A stretch of 64,000 nt of DNA, from NCBI GenBank assembly GCA_963835135.1, contig CAWIEF010000004.1, forward strand, positions 62,001 through 126,000. The letters run 5' to 3'. The position numbers were made by a program, and so were the translations under genes. This DNA comes from JAVVHH01 sp963835135 (GTDB lineage: Bacteria > Pseudomonadota > Alphaproteobacteria > Acetobacterales > Acetobacteraceae). Of this stretch, positions 53,818-62,244 are shown piece by piece; the stretch's first letter is position 1, and the number at the start of each line of letters is the position of its first letter. The notes beneath the pieces are model-generated. The model ran no database searches. It was not told the DNA's origin and saw only the letters and a list, made by a program, of their open reading frames with translations.

Positions 53818-54635
53818 GCGACGCGTTCCGGTCGCCGGCGCGCATCCAGGTCGACCGGGCCGTCTGGCGGCTGTTGCCGTTCACGCCCATCCTGCTGATC
53901 GCGGCGGCCTGGTCGGTGTATTGGGCCATCGCCCGGCCGCCGCTTTCGGTGCTGCCCTCGATCGGAGACGTGATCGGCGCGGTCGCCGAACAGGCGGGTT
54001 CCGGCGCCCTGCTGACCGACGTCGCCGCAAGTCTTCTGCGTCTGCTCCTGGGCGCTGCCCTGGGCATGGCAATGGGTGTCGCCGCCGGGTTCGCCACCGG
54101 CCTGAACAAGCGCGCGGCCGCGTTCTTCAATCCGCTGCTGATCTTCTTCAACGCGATCAGCGGCATCGTCTGGCTACCGCTGATGATCGGCTGGATCGGC
54201 ATCGGCACCGGGCTCGCCGTGTTCCTGATCTGGAACTCGGTATTCTTCATCGTCTTCCAGAACACGGTGCTCGGCGTGCAGCTGGTCCCCGAGGTGCTCG
54301 AGCAATCCGTGGCCACGCTCGGCGCCAGCCGCTGGGAGACGATCCGCAGCGTGACCTTCCCGGGTGCGCTGCCCTACATCCTGAACGGGATGCGTTCGGG
54401 TCTCGGGTTCGGCTGGCGCGCCCTTATCGCCGCCGAACTGGTCGGGGCCACCACCGGCCTGGGGCAGATGATCTTCCGCGCCGCCGATTTCAGCCGCACC
54501 GACATCATCGTCGCCGGCTGCCTGTTGATCGGGGTCCTGGCCATGGCGATGGATCGCTTGCTCCTGTTACCGATCGAGCGGCGAACGGTGCAGCGCTGGG
54601 GCTTGATCACCCGGGCCGAAGGGGGCGGCCGGTGA
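53814..54635 (+). CDS. NitT/TauT-type ABC permease, subunit 2
   Basis: A 273-residue permease with the same fold as subunit 1: LLRLLLGAALGMAMGVAAGF, WLPLMIGWIGIGTGLAVFL, EAA loop ATLGASRWETIRSVTFPGALPY near residue 165 and GFGWRALIAAELVGA. ATG 53814 overlaps the preceding stop by ATGA; its stop overlaps the next small gene by GTGA. Confidence 0.92.
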   Translation: MSDAFRSPARIQVDRAVWRLLPFTPILLIAAAWSVYWAIARPPLSVLPSIGDVIGAVAEQAGSGALLTDVAASLLRLLLGAALGMAMGVAAGFATGLNKRAAAFFNPLLIFFNAISGIVWLPLMIGWIGIGTGLAVFLIWNSVFFIVFQNTVLGVQLVPEVLEQSVATLGASRWETIRSVTFPGALPYILNGMRSGLGFGWRALIAAELVGATTGLGQMIFRAADFSRTDIIVAGCLLIGVLAMAMDRLLLLPIERRTVQRWGLITRAEGGGR

Positions 54636-54964
54636 ACGGCCCCATGCTCCGCCTGGCAACCGGAGTGACCCTGATCGCCGCGATCTTGTTCGGTCAGGAC
54701 ATCTACGGCGCCGCCACCGCATCCACCCGCCTGGACCCGGCGCTGGCCGGCGCCACCGGCGCCTCGGCCGTTATCGTCGTGCTCGATTTCACGCCGGAGC
54801 GCTTCCACAACGAACGCCTTGGCAGCTACGGCACCTTCGCCGGGCGCGATGGCGGCCTCAACCGCATCCGGCTGCGCAACGTGTCGCCGGACAACCTCAC
54901 CCGGCTCTCGCACCTGGCCTGGGTCTCCCGCATCGAGCCCGTTCCGGCCCGCAAACCCGGCTAG
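54632..54964 (+). CDS. Small protein of unknown function at the end of the NitT/TauT operon
   Basis: A 110-residue protein starting at GTG 54632 in a GTGA overlap with the second permease. It has a hydrophobic N-terminus (MLRLATGVTLIAAILFGQDIYGAA), which could be a signal peptide or anchor, and a soluble part containing VIVVLDFTPERFHNERLGSYGTFAGRDGG. I recognise no family. Translational coupling to the permease suggests an accessory factor of the transporter. Its TAG stop lies in the ctag (54961-54964) shared with the convergent DctP-like gene. Confidence 0.7.
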   Translation: MNGPMLRLATGVTLIAAILFGQDIYGAATASTRLDPALAGATGASAVIVVLDFTPERFHNERLGSYGTFAGRDGGLNRIRLRNVSPDNLTRLSHLAWVSRIEPVPARKPG

Positions 54965-55875
54965 CTGGACGACAGCGCCCGGAGCGCCGGGTCCAGGGCC
55001 GCCAGAAGCCGCTCGCGCACGGGCTGAACCGCCATCCGGAAGGCGGCCAGGTCGAGGTCTGCCGCGCCCAGCACGGATGCCCCGCCGGCGTGCAACGCGG
55101 TCAGGCCGCATATCTCCTCCTGCGCCGCCATGCCGCGCTGAACCACCGTTGCGCCCGCCGCGGCCTCCAGGAGTATCGACCTCATCTCCAAGGCTAGGCC
55201 GTCGAACCAAACCCGATTGGCCAACAACAGCGCCACCCCGAAGAAATGTCCGGTCAAGCTGTGTTGCCGATGCCATTCCTGCAGTCCGAAGCCGACGGTG
55301 TTGGCCAACGGGTTCTCCTGCGCGTCCACCTGCCCCGACCGCACCGCCTGCACCAGGTCCCGCACATCCACCGTGATGGGCGCGAACCCCAGGCTCGAGA
55401 ACACGGCATGGTGCAGCGCGTTGTCGAGCGTGCGGATGGTCAGGCCCCGGCAGTCCCGCGGATGCGCGATCGGCCGCACGCGGTTGGACAGGTGGCGAAA
55501 GCCGTTGTCCCAGAAGCCGAGCACGCAGTAGTCGCCCTGCCGCCGCACCGCATCGGCGATGAACGCGCCCAGCGCGCCATCCAGCCGACCATATGCGTGG
55601 TCCCGGTCCGCCTCCGGGAACGGCAGGTCGAACATGGCCAACGCCGGCACCTGCCCCGCCAGATAGCTCGACGCGAAATAGCAGAGATCGAGCTGTCCCG
55701 ACGCCACCCGCGCCAGCAGGCTGGTCGCCGCACTGCCGTCCGCGGTCACGTTCTCGGTCAGCTCCAGCTGCACCGCCCCGTGCGACAGCCGGTCGAGCGC
55801 CGCGCCGAGAGCCTGCAGTCCTCGCGTATGCACCGAGCCCGGGCCCTGGTAGCCGCCGGCCCGCACCACCGTCAT
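54961..55875 (-). CDS. DctP-like TRAP solute-binding protein without signal peptide
   Basis: A 304-residue protein of the DctP/SiaP fold: LTENVTADGSAATSLLARVASGQLDLCYF region near residue 45, FDLPFPEADRDHAYG near 83, GLTIRTLDN near 145 and SGQVDAQENPLANTV near 178 (arginine and Gln-Glu-Asn-Pro ligand region conserved). It starts MTVVRAGGYQGPGS, directly at the mature fold with no export signal, and its ATG overlaps the dehydrogenase stop (ATGA). No TRAP membrane subunits are nearby. Either it acts in the cytoplasm or the true start has been lost. Confidence 0.85.
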   Translation of the reverse strand: MTVVRAGGYQGPGSVHTRGLQALGAALDRLSHGAVQLELTENVTADGSAATSLLARVASGQLDLCYFASSYLAGQVPALAMFDLPFPEADRDHAYGRLDGALGAFIADAVRRQGDYCVLGFWDNGFRHLSNRVRPIAHPRDCRGLTIRTLDNALHHAVFSSLGFAPITVDVRDLVQAVRSGQVDAQENPLANTVGFGLQEWHRQHSLTGHFFGVALLLANRVWFDGLALEMRSILLEAAAGATVVQRGMAAQEEICGLTALHAGGASVLGAADLDLAAFRMAVQPVRERLLAALDPALRALSSS

Positions 55876-56735
55876 TCCGGCAGACGCTGGGCCAGCGTGT
55901 CGCTGATGGGATACAGGGTGGTGAAATCGTCGCCCGCGCGCCCGTCCGCCACTGCCAAGTCCAGCAGCGCGGCCGTCAGCCGGGCATACGGGGCGGGCTG
56001 CCCGAGCTGCCCGGCGAACTCGGCCGCCATCGCCAGATCCTTCGCCAGATTGGACACATGAGACCGGCCGTCGAACCGCCCGGAGAGGATGTGGTTGGGA
56101 AATCGCGCCTCGCTGATGTAGCTGCGGGCGTTGCCGGCATTGATAACCTCGACCACGCCGTCGAGCGGCAGCCCGGCCTGTTCAGCCAACCGGCAGCCCT
56201 CCGCCATCGCCAGGAAATTCGTGTGGCAGATCATGTTGTGCACGAGCTTCATCGTGTGCCCGGCGCCGACCGGGCCGAGGTGGAAGATCCGTGCCGCGAT
56301 AACCTCCAGCAGCGGCCGGCACCGATCCAGGACCGCCGCGTCGCCGCCCATCATCAGGGTCAGCGTGCCCCGGTCGGCCCCGGCCGCCCCGCCGGACATC
56401 CCGGCATCCAAGTAGCTGCGCCCGGCCAGCGCCGCCCGTGCCGCCAGTCGCCGCGTGTCCGCAGGCCGCGACGTCGTGAGATCGATGAGCACCTGTCCGG
56501 GCCGGTCCGTCTGCAGCATGGTGTCGAGACAGGCCTCGATCTCCCTCGAGGACGGCACGGCAAACAGGACCATGTCGACGCTGGCAGCGACGTCCGGCAG
56601 AGCTTGGATGGGCACGTCCGCCGTTTTGCACGCCGCTTCGCTCAGGTCCCAGGCAGCGCTCAAAAAGCCGGCTCGGTGCAGGTTCGCGGCGATGCCCGCG
56701 CCCATTTGGCCCAACCCGATCACCGCAGCTTTCAT
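55872..56735 (-). CDS. NAD(P)-dependent oxidoreductase, 3-hydroxyisobutyrate dehydrogenase family
   Basis: A 287-residue enzyme. Rossmann motif AAVIGLGQMGAGIAANL, substrate motif YLDAGMSGGAAGADRGTL near residue 112 and the catalytic Lys in GAGHTMKLVHNM near 165. ATG 56735 begins the Rossmann motif. It is translationally coupled (ATGA) to the signal-less DctP-like gene, implying a shared substrate, presumably a hydroxy acid. The 262 bases upstream (56736-56997) contain no recognised gene. Confidence 0.9.
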   Translation of the reverse strand: MKAAVIGLGQMGAGIAANLHRAGFLSAAWDLSEAACKTADVPIQALPDVAASVDMVLFAVPSSREIEACLDTMLQTDRPGQVLIDLTTSRPADTRRLAARAALAGRSYLDAGMSGGAAGADRGTLTLMMGGDAAVLDRCRPLLEVIAARIFHLGPVGAGHTMKLVHNMICHTNFLAMAEGCRLAEQAGLPLDGVVEVINAGNARSYISEARFPNHILSGRFDGRSHVSNLAKDLAMAAEFAGQLGQPAPYARLTAALLDLAVADGRAGDDFTTLYPISDTLAQRLPE

Positions 56736-56997
56736 TCCATCTGTCCTAATGATTGGCCTAGTGATGAATGCGGTTCCGACCGTTCCGCCCTTTTGCAAAG
56801 GCGGTTCTTAGGCAGTGTTCGGGAGGCAACAGCCAGCATCTTCATGGACGCAGGGCGGCCGACGGCCATTGCTCGTTTGCCACTTGCTGCGGCCTTTCAG
56901 CACAGCCGATCAACGTCAACTCTATCGCGATTGTAGTCGATGATCACGACCAACAGCATCGAAGCAACCCAGCGCTCTCCTGCCGAGAACGCTTGCT

Positions 56998-58209
56998 TTA
57001 GCTCGGGGCGAGTGAGCAGCCTTCTTCGGACAGAGGCTTCCACGCCTCATTGGCCGGCGTCGTCGCGATCAGCTTCTGAAGATCCCACTTCGAGGTGCTC
57101 TCCGCCGGGCTCTTCACCTGGTAGAGGTAAGCCGGCAACAGGCACAGTCCGTCGGCTCGTATCTTGTTTCGACCGAACGCATCGTCTTCGGTCGGCATCG
57201 CCTTCATCTGCGCGCAGATCGCCGCTCCATCGCGCGCCCGCTCCACGCCCATCGCAGTCACCGCCTTGAGATAGTGCAGAGTCCCGGCGTAGCAGCCGGC
57301 TTGGATCATGTTCGGCGGCTGCCTGTTCGGCATGGCTTGCTGGACCGTGTTGGCGAACTTGCGGGTTCCGTCGGTCTGGTCCCAGTAGAAGCTTCCCGTG
57401 AGATACAACCCAGCGCCTATCTCCGTGCCGATCGCCTCCACATCGCTGATCTCCATCAGAAGCGCGGCGGCTTTCATGGTCTGGAGCAGCCCGAACTCGT
57501 GCGCCTGCTTGATGCAGTTCGAGGTGTCGACACCGGCATTGGCGAAGCCGATCACGTTGGCACCAGACGCCTTTGCGTCCAGCAGCAGGGCCGAGAAGTC
57601 GGTCGTCGTGGGAAACGGGTATCGCCGTTCCCCCAGCACCTCGGCGCCTCCCTCCTTGGCGAACCGCATCGCGTCCCGGGCAAGCTGTTGGCCGAAGACG
57701 TAGTCCGCCGTAACGAAGAACCACTTGTTCCCACCAAGCTTAGTGACCTGGGACGCCGTGGAGCGCGCCAGCATGTAGGTGTCGTAGGACCAATGGATCG
57801 TAACCGCGGTGCACTGGCTTGCCGTCAGATCCCCCGTGCCGGCGCCGGTGTTGATATAGAGCTTGTTCTTCTCCTTGGCGACCGTGTTGACCGCCAGCGC
57901 CACCGACGAGGTCGGAACGTCCATGATGACGTCGACGCCGTCGCGGTCATACCACTGCCGGGCCAGTGCCGCACCGACATCAGGCTTGTTCTGATGGTCG
58001 CCCGGGATGACCTGAACGTCGAAACCTGCGCTGGCAAACTGCTGTACGGCGGCCTGTACACAGACGACCGATCCGGTGCCGGTGGCATCGCGGTAGGGGC
58101 CAGACATGTCGTTCAGCACGCCAATCTTGATGACCGGCCGCGGTTGCGCCCGGGCGGCGAACGGCATCAAGGCACCAGCAATAACCATATTACGGCGACG
58201 AAGTGTCAC
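56998..58209 (-). CDS. ABC transporter substrate-binding protein (Liv/urea-amide type), orphan
   Basis: A 403-residue periplasmic binding protein of the Peripla_BP_6 group. Leader TLRRRNMVIAGALMPFAARAQ, then IKIGVLNDMSGPYRD, YINTGAGTGDLTASQCTAVTIH and FFVTADYVFGQQLARDA. The GTG at 58209 is preferred because GGAGG lies eight bases before it; an ATG at 58224 is too close to any ribosome-binding site. No permease or ATPase genes adjoin. Relatives of this SDMSGPYRD-type subgroup occur widely in Bradyrhizobium-like genomes (from memory, not checked). Confidence 0.88.
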   Translation of the reverse strand: MTLRRRNMVIAGALMPFAARAQPRPVIKIGVLNDMSGPYRDATGTGSVVCVQAAVQQFASAGFDVQVIPGDHQNKPDVGAALARQWYDRDGVDVIMDVPTSSVALAVNTVAKEKNKLYINTGAGTGDLTASQCTAVTIHWSYDTYMLARSTASQVTKLGGNKWFFVTADYVFGQQLARDAMRFAKEGGAEVLGERRYPFPTTTDFSALLLDAKASGANVIGFANAGVDTSNCIKQAHEFGLLQTMKAAALLMEISDVEAIGTEIGAGLYLTGSFYWDQTDGTRKFANTVQQAMPNRQPPNMIQAGCYAGTLHYLKAVTAMGVERARDGAAICAQMKAMPTEDDAFGRNKIRADGLCLLPAYLYQVKSPAESTSKWDLQKLIATTPANEAWKPLSEEGCSLAPS

Positions 58210-58569
58210 GCCACGGTCCTCCATCCTCTTGCGACCGACTATTCGCCCGCGCCTTCACTCGCGCAACCGGCCATATCGTCTCGAGCTGCGTGGCCCCAAC
58301 TCAGCCTGGCCTGTCCACTTCCTGCCAGAACCCGGCCTTGCGGCCGAGCGCGGCATGCAGCCCGGGCTCGTAGGCGACGGGCTCAGGCAAGTTCCCGAAC
58401 GTCTCCAACCGCGCTGCCGCGTCGCGAGGGCGCGCTTACTGATCTCCGCGCGGCTGCACCTGGTAGACGCCACCGGCTCCTGCGGTAGCAGACGAAGAAG
58501 CACGTTGCGCCCTTGCAGACGTCCTAATCTCGCGCCGTTCCAAACGGGATGCCTGCTGGTTGAACACTC
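58210..58569. other. 360-base gap, no convincing gene
   Basis: Lies upstream of the orphan binding-protein gene and downstream of the GST gene. On the minus strand one frame reads RDAAARLETFGNLPEP and VAYEPGLHAALGRKAGFWQE before a stop near 58300, which looks protein-like and could be the end of a lost gene, but it has an in-frame TAA just upstream and no start. Otherwise it should hold the promoter of the binding-protein gene. Confidence 0.4.
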
Positions 58570-59229
58570 TCAATCCCGGTCGGGCGCGCCGAGTGGGAAG
58601 TAAGCGCGGTATGGTCGCGCGTCGTCGATGCAGCGCGCGACCGACGGTCGGGCGATCAGACGGCCGCGATAGGCTTTGAGCGTGGCGTGCTGTTCAGCGA
58701 TCGGGTGCACCCAATCGGCGTAAAAGAGCGAGGGGGCGGCGGCGCAGTCGGCGAGGCTGAACTCCGCCCCACACGCCCAGTCGCGGCCGCCCAGTTCTGC
58801 GTCGAGCCAGGCATAGATCCTGTCCAGATGCGCGTGGGCGCGCTCAACTCCGTATGGGTCTCGGTGCTCCTCGGGGCGAAGCGCATCGCCAACGATCACT
58901 GTCATCACGTTCATGACGTAATTGTCGAACACCCGGTCCATCGTCCGCACCTTGACCGCCGCTTCAGGATTGCTGGGGATCATTCCCACCCGACCGGGAT
59001 GGACCGCTTCGAGATACTCGATGATCGCGGTCGCCTCGAACACCGACGCTTCGCCTTCGACCAACAACGGGAACTTGCCCATCGCCGACCGGCGCGAGAG
59101 TTCGGCGCTGTTCTCCGGATGCTCCGGATCGACCATCCGGAATTCAAACGGGATTTCGTTCTCGTAGAACGCGATCTCCGCCTTCCACGTGTAAGACGAG
59201 AAGGGATGGCCGAAGAGCTGGATCACCAT
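58570..59229 (-). CDS. Glutathione S-transferase family protein
   Basis: A 219-residue GST. Thioredoxin-like N-terminal domain with LFGHPFSSYTWKAEIAFYENEIPFE (catalytic Ser/Tyr region near residues 10-14), GKFPLLVEGEASVFEATAIIEYLE with the glutathione-binding E-S/A motif near 60, and an all-helical C-terminal domain (FSLADCAAAPSLFYADW near 165). Last gene of the ArsR-headed operon; its ATG overlaps the stop of the RibD-like gene by seven bases. Confidence 0.9.
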   Translation of the reverse strand: MVIQLFGHPFSSYTWKAEIAFYENEIPFEFRMVDPEHPENSAELSRRSAMGKFPLLVEGEASVFEATAIIEYLEAVHPGRVGMIPSNPEAAVKVRTMDRVFDNYVMNVMTVIVGDALRPEEHRDPYGVERAHAHLDRIYAWLDAELGGRDWACGAEFSLADCAAAPSLFYADWVHPIAEQHATLKAYRGRLIARPSVARCIDDARPYRAYFPLGAPDRD

Positions 59230-59885
59230 GTGCCGTCCCGTATGTGCCGCTGCCGCTCGTCTTCGCGCACGCTCTCGATTGAGCCGAACGACCCCGTTTC
59301 GACCGAACCCGCAGGCTCGTACGTTGCGATGACGGTGCCGCCGGGCGTGACGCGGTGATCGACCAGCTTGAGCGTTCCGGACGGAGTACCCTCGCCGAAC
59401 AGCCGCTTGCCGCTGCCAAGCAAAATCGGAAAGGTATATAGCACAAGTCGGTCAAGCAGGCCCGCTGCGAGCAACGCGGGATAGATCGTGCTCGAGCCCT
59501 GGATCAACAGATCAGGGCCATCGCCACGCTTGAGCATCGCAACGTCGTCCATGCCACGCATACGGTGGCTGTTCGCCCAAGGGAACGGGGGCTCGCGCCT
59601 GGTCAGGACATATTTGTTCGCTCCGGTGAACGCCTCGGCCATCGCCGCGCCCTCACCGTCCACATAGGGCCAATACGCGGCGAAGATGTCGTAGGTCCGC
59701 CGCCCGAGCAGCAGGTCGTACGGTTGCGAGAAGAACGCGCCGATCGCCGCACCGACCTGCTCGTCCGCGACGGGGGCCATCCAGCCGCCATGCACGAAGC
59801 CGCCGGTCGGGTCTTCGGTCGGTCCACCCGGCGCTTGGATGATGCCGTCGAGCGAGACGAACATGCCGCCGACGATCTTACGCAT
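59223..59885 (-). CDS. Dihydrofolate-reductase-like / RibD C-terminal domain protein
   Basis: A 220-residue protein of the RibD_C/DHFR-like family (YyaP/YwjB type): MRKIVGGMFVSLDGIIQAPGG at the start, DLLLGRRTYDIFAAYWP near residue 58, LLIQGSSTIYPALLAAGLLDRL near 128 and PILLGSGKRLFGEG near 152. Likely NAD(P)H-dependent but physiological substrate unknown. Overlaps the preceding VOC gene by eight bases and the following GST gene by seven, so translation is coupled. Confidence 0.9.
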   Translation of the reverse strand: MRKIVGGMFVSLDGIIQAPGGPTEDPTGGFVHGGWMAPVADEQVGAAIGAFFSQPYDLLLGRRTYDIFAAYWPYVDGEGAAMAEAFTGANKYVLTRREPPFPWANSHRMRGMDDVAMLKRGDGPDLLIQGSSTIYPALLAAGLLDRLVLYTFPILLGSGKRLFGEGTPSGTLKLVDHRVTPGGTVIATYEPAGSVETGSFGSIESVREDERQRHIRDGTW

Positions 59886-60372
59886 CCGTCGTTCTGCCGG
59901 TGCGAGCCGCTTCGATCTGGGCGATGTCGATCTTGCGCATCGTCATCATCGCTTCCATCACCCGCTTGGCGGCCGCGGGGTCGGGATCGGTCATCCCGGC
60001 CATCAGCGGCCGGGGCACGATTTGCCATGAGAAGCCCCAACGGTCCTTGCACCAGCTGCACATGCTTTCCGCACCGCCGTTGCCGACGATCGCGTTCCAA
60101 TAGCGATCCGTCTCCTCCTGCGTGTCGGTGAAGACCTGGAAACTGACGGCCTCGTTGGGGCTGAAGCGGGAGCCTCCGTTCAGCCCGACGAACGACTGAC
60201 CGAGCAACGTGAACTCGACGGTGATTTCTTGTCCACGTTTGGTCGACGGATTGTCCGCGGGCGAATTGAGCGCCGGCCCGACATGCGTATCGGGGAACAC
60301 GCTGGCGTAGAACTCGGCGGCTTGGCGGGCCTGGCCATGGTCGAACCATAGGCAGGTGGTCATCTTTGCCAT
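59878..60372 (-). CDS. PhnB-like VOC-superfamily protein
   Basis: A 164-residue protein of the PhnB/3-demethylubiquinone-methyltransferase-like VOC group: CLWFDHGQARQAAEFYASVFPDT at the start, FVGLNGGSRFSPNEAVSFQV and WGFSWQIVPRPL. These small proteins have a glyoxalase fold but no settled reaction. Part of the ArsR-SRPBCC-VOC-DHFR-GST operon, twelve bases after the preceding gene. Confidence 0.9.
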   Translation of the reverse strand: MAKMTTCLWFDHGQARQAAEFYASVFPDTHVGPALNSPADNPSTKRGQEITVEFTLLGQSFVGLNGGSRFSPNEAVSFQVFTDTQEETDRYWNAIVGNGGAESMCSWCKDRWGFSWQIVPRPLMAGMTDPDPAAAKRVMEAMMTMRKIDIAQIEAARTGRTTDA

Positions 60373-60384
60373 CGTCTTTGCTCC

Positions 60385-61149
60385 CTATTGTCCGCCCACC
60401 AGCGCGAAGGCGGCGCCTTGCGGGTCCGTGCCCATCACGATGTGCATGCCGCCGGGCACTTCATGCGGACCCATGGTCACGATGCCACCACCACCGGTGA
60501 TCTTGGGCATCGCGGCGTCGATCGAGGGCACGTTGAAGTAGTAGGTCGCGCGTGTTGGCCAACCGGCGCCTGCGGTCATCATCGCGCCAATTCGCTGACC
60601 GGCGTGATCGATGAAGCAGTAATCGCCCATTTCGCCCATCGGCATCGCCTCGGTACTGGCCCAGTGGAATAGTTCGCCGTAGAAGGCGAGCGCGGCTTTA
60701 TGATCGCTGGTAACCAACTCGTTCCAGCCACAATGACCCGGCGCAGTGACATGGAACGCTTGTGGAACCTGCGGGCCGTCTCCGCGCATGACGTAAAACA
60801 TCAAGCCCTGCGGATCCGCCACCATCGCGAAGCGGCCTACGCCAGGAATATCCTGCGGGCCCGTATGAACGCTGCCGCCGAGCGACCTGATCTTCTCGGC
60901 AGTGCCGTCGACGTCCTGAACGCCGATGTAGCAAAACCAACCGGGCGTTATCGGCGCGCCGTCGGGCAGCGTCATCAGCCCGCCTACCCCCTGGCCGTCG
61001 GGCGCGGTGAGGATGCGGTAATCGCCAGCACCCTCCATCCCAAAGGGGCCGATGTTCCAGCCAACGACGTCGGCGTAGAACTCCTGCGCGCCGTCGGCGT
61101 CGGTGGTCATCAGTTCGTACCAGATCGGGGTGCCGTCAGGGCTGGCCAT
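60385..61149 (-). CDS. Two-domain VOC/glyoxalase-family protein
   Basis: A 254-residue protein of two tandem glyoxalase/bleomycin-resistance folds: domain 1 from PIWYELMTTDADGAQEFYADVVGW (residues 5-28) and domain 2 from GWNELVTSDHKAALAFYGELFHW (near 138-160). It resembles the CFP32-type and 27 kDa-antigen-like VOC proteins that follow AHSA1-type SRPBCC genes. Reaction unknown; detoxification of small electrophiles is a guess from operon mates. Confidence 0.9.
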   Translation of the reverse strand: MASPDGTPIWYELMTTDADGAQEFYADVVGWNIGPFGMEGAGDYRILTAPDGQGVGGLMTLPDGAPITPGWFCYIGVQDVDGTAEKIRSLGGSVHTGPQDIPGVGRFAMVADPQGLMFYVMRGDGPQVPQAFHVTAPGHCGWNELVTSDHKAALAFYGELFHWASTEAMPMGEMGDYCFIDHAGQRIGAMMTAGAGWPTRATYYFNVPSIDAAMPKITGGGGIVTMGPHEVPGGMHIVMGTDPQGAAFALVGGQ

Positions 61150-61220
61150 TTTCTCTCTCCACCGGCTAAACTGTTACGATCTAGAACGATACCGCGCACG
61201 AATTCAGGAAGCCCAGCGTG

Positions 61221-61685
61221 TCATGGTTGGGATGCAGCGTGACCCGTTTCTTTCACGAAATATCGCTCGAGCTTAGCCAGCGCGCCGGTCCAACCCCATG
61301 CGTGACTGTCCCGAGACGCCAAAGTCTGCAGCCGCTCATGGGTGAATGTCAGTTCCGTCCCGTTCGCAATCGGGCGAAGATCTATCTCGACGCGCGACTC
61401 CTCGCCGGTCTCCGCGGCCTCGCCGCCAACGGTCCAGCGCCAACTCATCACCAGGCGTGTCGGCCGCAAGACCTCGATATATTCGCCGCTGCTCTCATGC
61501 TCCGTTCCGTCGATCATACGAAAGCGCACCCTGAAGCGGCCGCCCAAGCGGACATCGGTTTCGGCGATCAGCACGGGACCATCGTCAGGCCCCCACCAGC
61601 ATCGGATGCCGTCCGGTGTCGTCAGTGCATCGAACACGATCGACGGGCGGGCCGCGATGCGACGCACCAGTGTCAGACTGGTCAT
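61221..61685 (-). CDS. SRPBCC / AHSA1-family protein
   Basis: A 154-residue protein with the START-like fold of the AHSA1 group: LTLVRRIAARPSIVFDALTTPDGIRCWWGP at the N-terminus (given here as two joined segments), GGRFRVRF, SGEYIEVLRPTRLVMSWRW and GWTGALAKLERYF at the end. Such proteins bind small hydrophobic ligands and are typically encoded directly after an ArsR regulator, as here. ATG 61685 overlaps the original ArsR stop (ATGA), which supports the ArsR reading frame proposed at 61682-62054. Confidence 0.9.
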   Translation of the reverse strand: MTSLTLVRRIAARPSIVFDALTTPDGIRCWWGPDDGPVLIAETDVRLGGRFRVRFRMIDGTEHESSGEYIEVLRPTRLVMSWRWTVGGEAAETGEESRVEIDLRPIANGTELTFTHERLQTLASRDSHAWGWTGALAKLERYFVKETGHAASQP

Positions 61686-62054
61686 GGATCGTCCCTCGAC
61701 GCCTCATCCGCCCGTACTTTCGCTTCCATGGCCTCGGCATGGGCGGCCAGCCGGTCGAGCCGAGCCGACCAAAACCGCTCGTATCGGCGCAACCAATGCA
61801 TCGCTTCCTCCATCGGACCGGCTGCGAGCTCGAACTGCGACGGTGCGGCCCGTCTTGGTTCGGGTGATCAGCCCCGCATCGCCCAAGACACCGAGGTGCT
61901 TCATGACCGTCGGCAGCTTGATCGCGAACGGGCGCGACAACTCGCTGATCGCCACGCTGCCCTCTTGTTCCAGGCGCGCCAGGATCGCCCGGCGCGTGGG
62001 ATCGACAAGAGCCGCGAAGGTGCGATCGAGGTCTGATGCTGAACACTTCGCCAT
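61682..62054 (-). pseudogene. ArsR-family transcriptional regulator with apparent frameshift
   Basis: The N-terminal 80 residues are an intact ArsR winged helix: ALVDPTRRAILARLEQEGSVAISEL and KLPTVMKHLGVLGDAGLITR. After GRTVAV (near 61826-61832) the open frame becomes Arg/Ser-rich and ends at 61704. One base over, another frame gives the expected family C-terminus, ELAAGPMEEAMHWLRRYERFWSARLDRLAAHAEAM (two segments), and stops in an ATGA with the SRPBCC gene. One extra base explains both. Either a sequencing error, in which case the gene is a normal repressor of this operon, or a real mutation giving a truncated regulator that keeps its DNA-binding part. Confidence 0.8.
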
Positions 62055-62244
62055 ATGGCGAAGTGTTAGGGCCCCGTCGGGGATCCTGTCAACGACGACC
62101 GCGTGCGATATCGGCAGGCGGTTGTTCTCTGCTGTTGTCGCCGCGTGGATCCGACGCTCTCCAGCAACACCGGCGAAGGCTTCAACAGCCCTCGATCATC
62201 ACCCCGATATGGGTGCCTGGTGGCAGCCGGCGAAGCACTCCCAC

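Noticed and set aside
58255..58503. Minus-strand open frame of 82 codons in the 360-base gap
   Set aside because: Low-complexity Arg/Ser/Pro sequence; another frame looks more protein-like but lacks a start, so neither is called as a gene.
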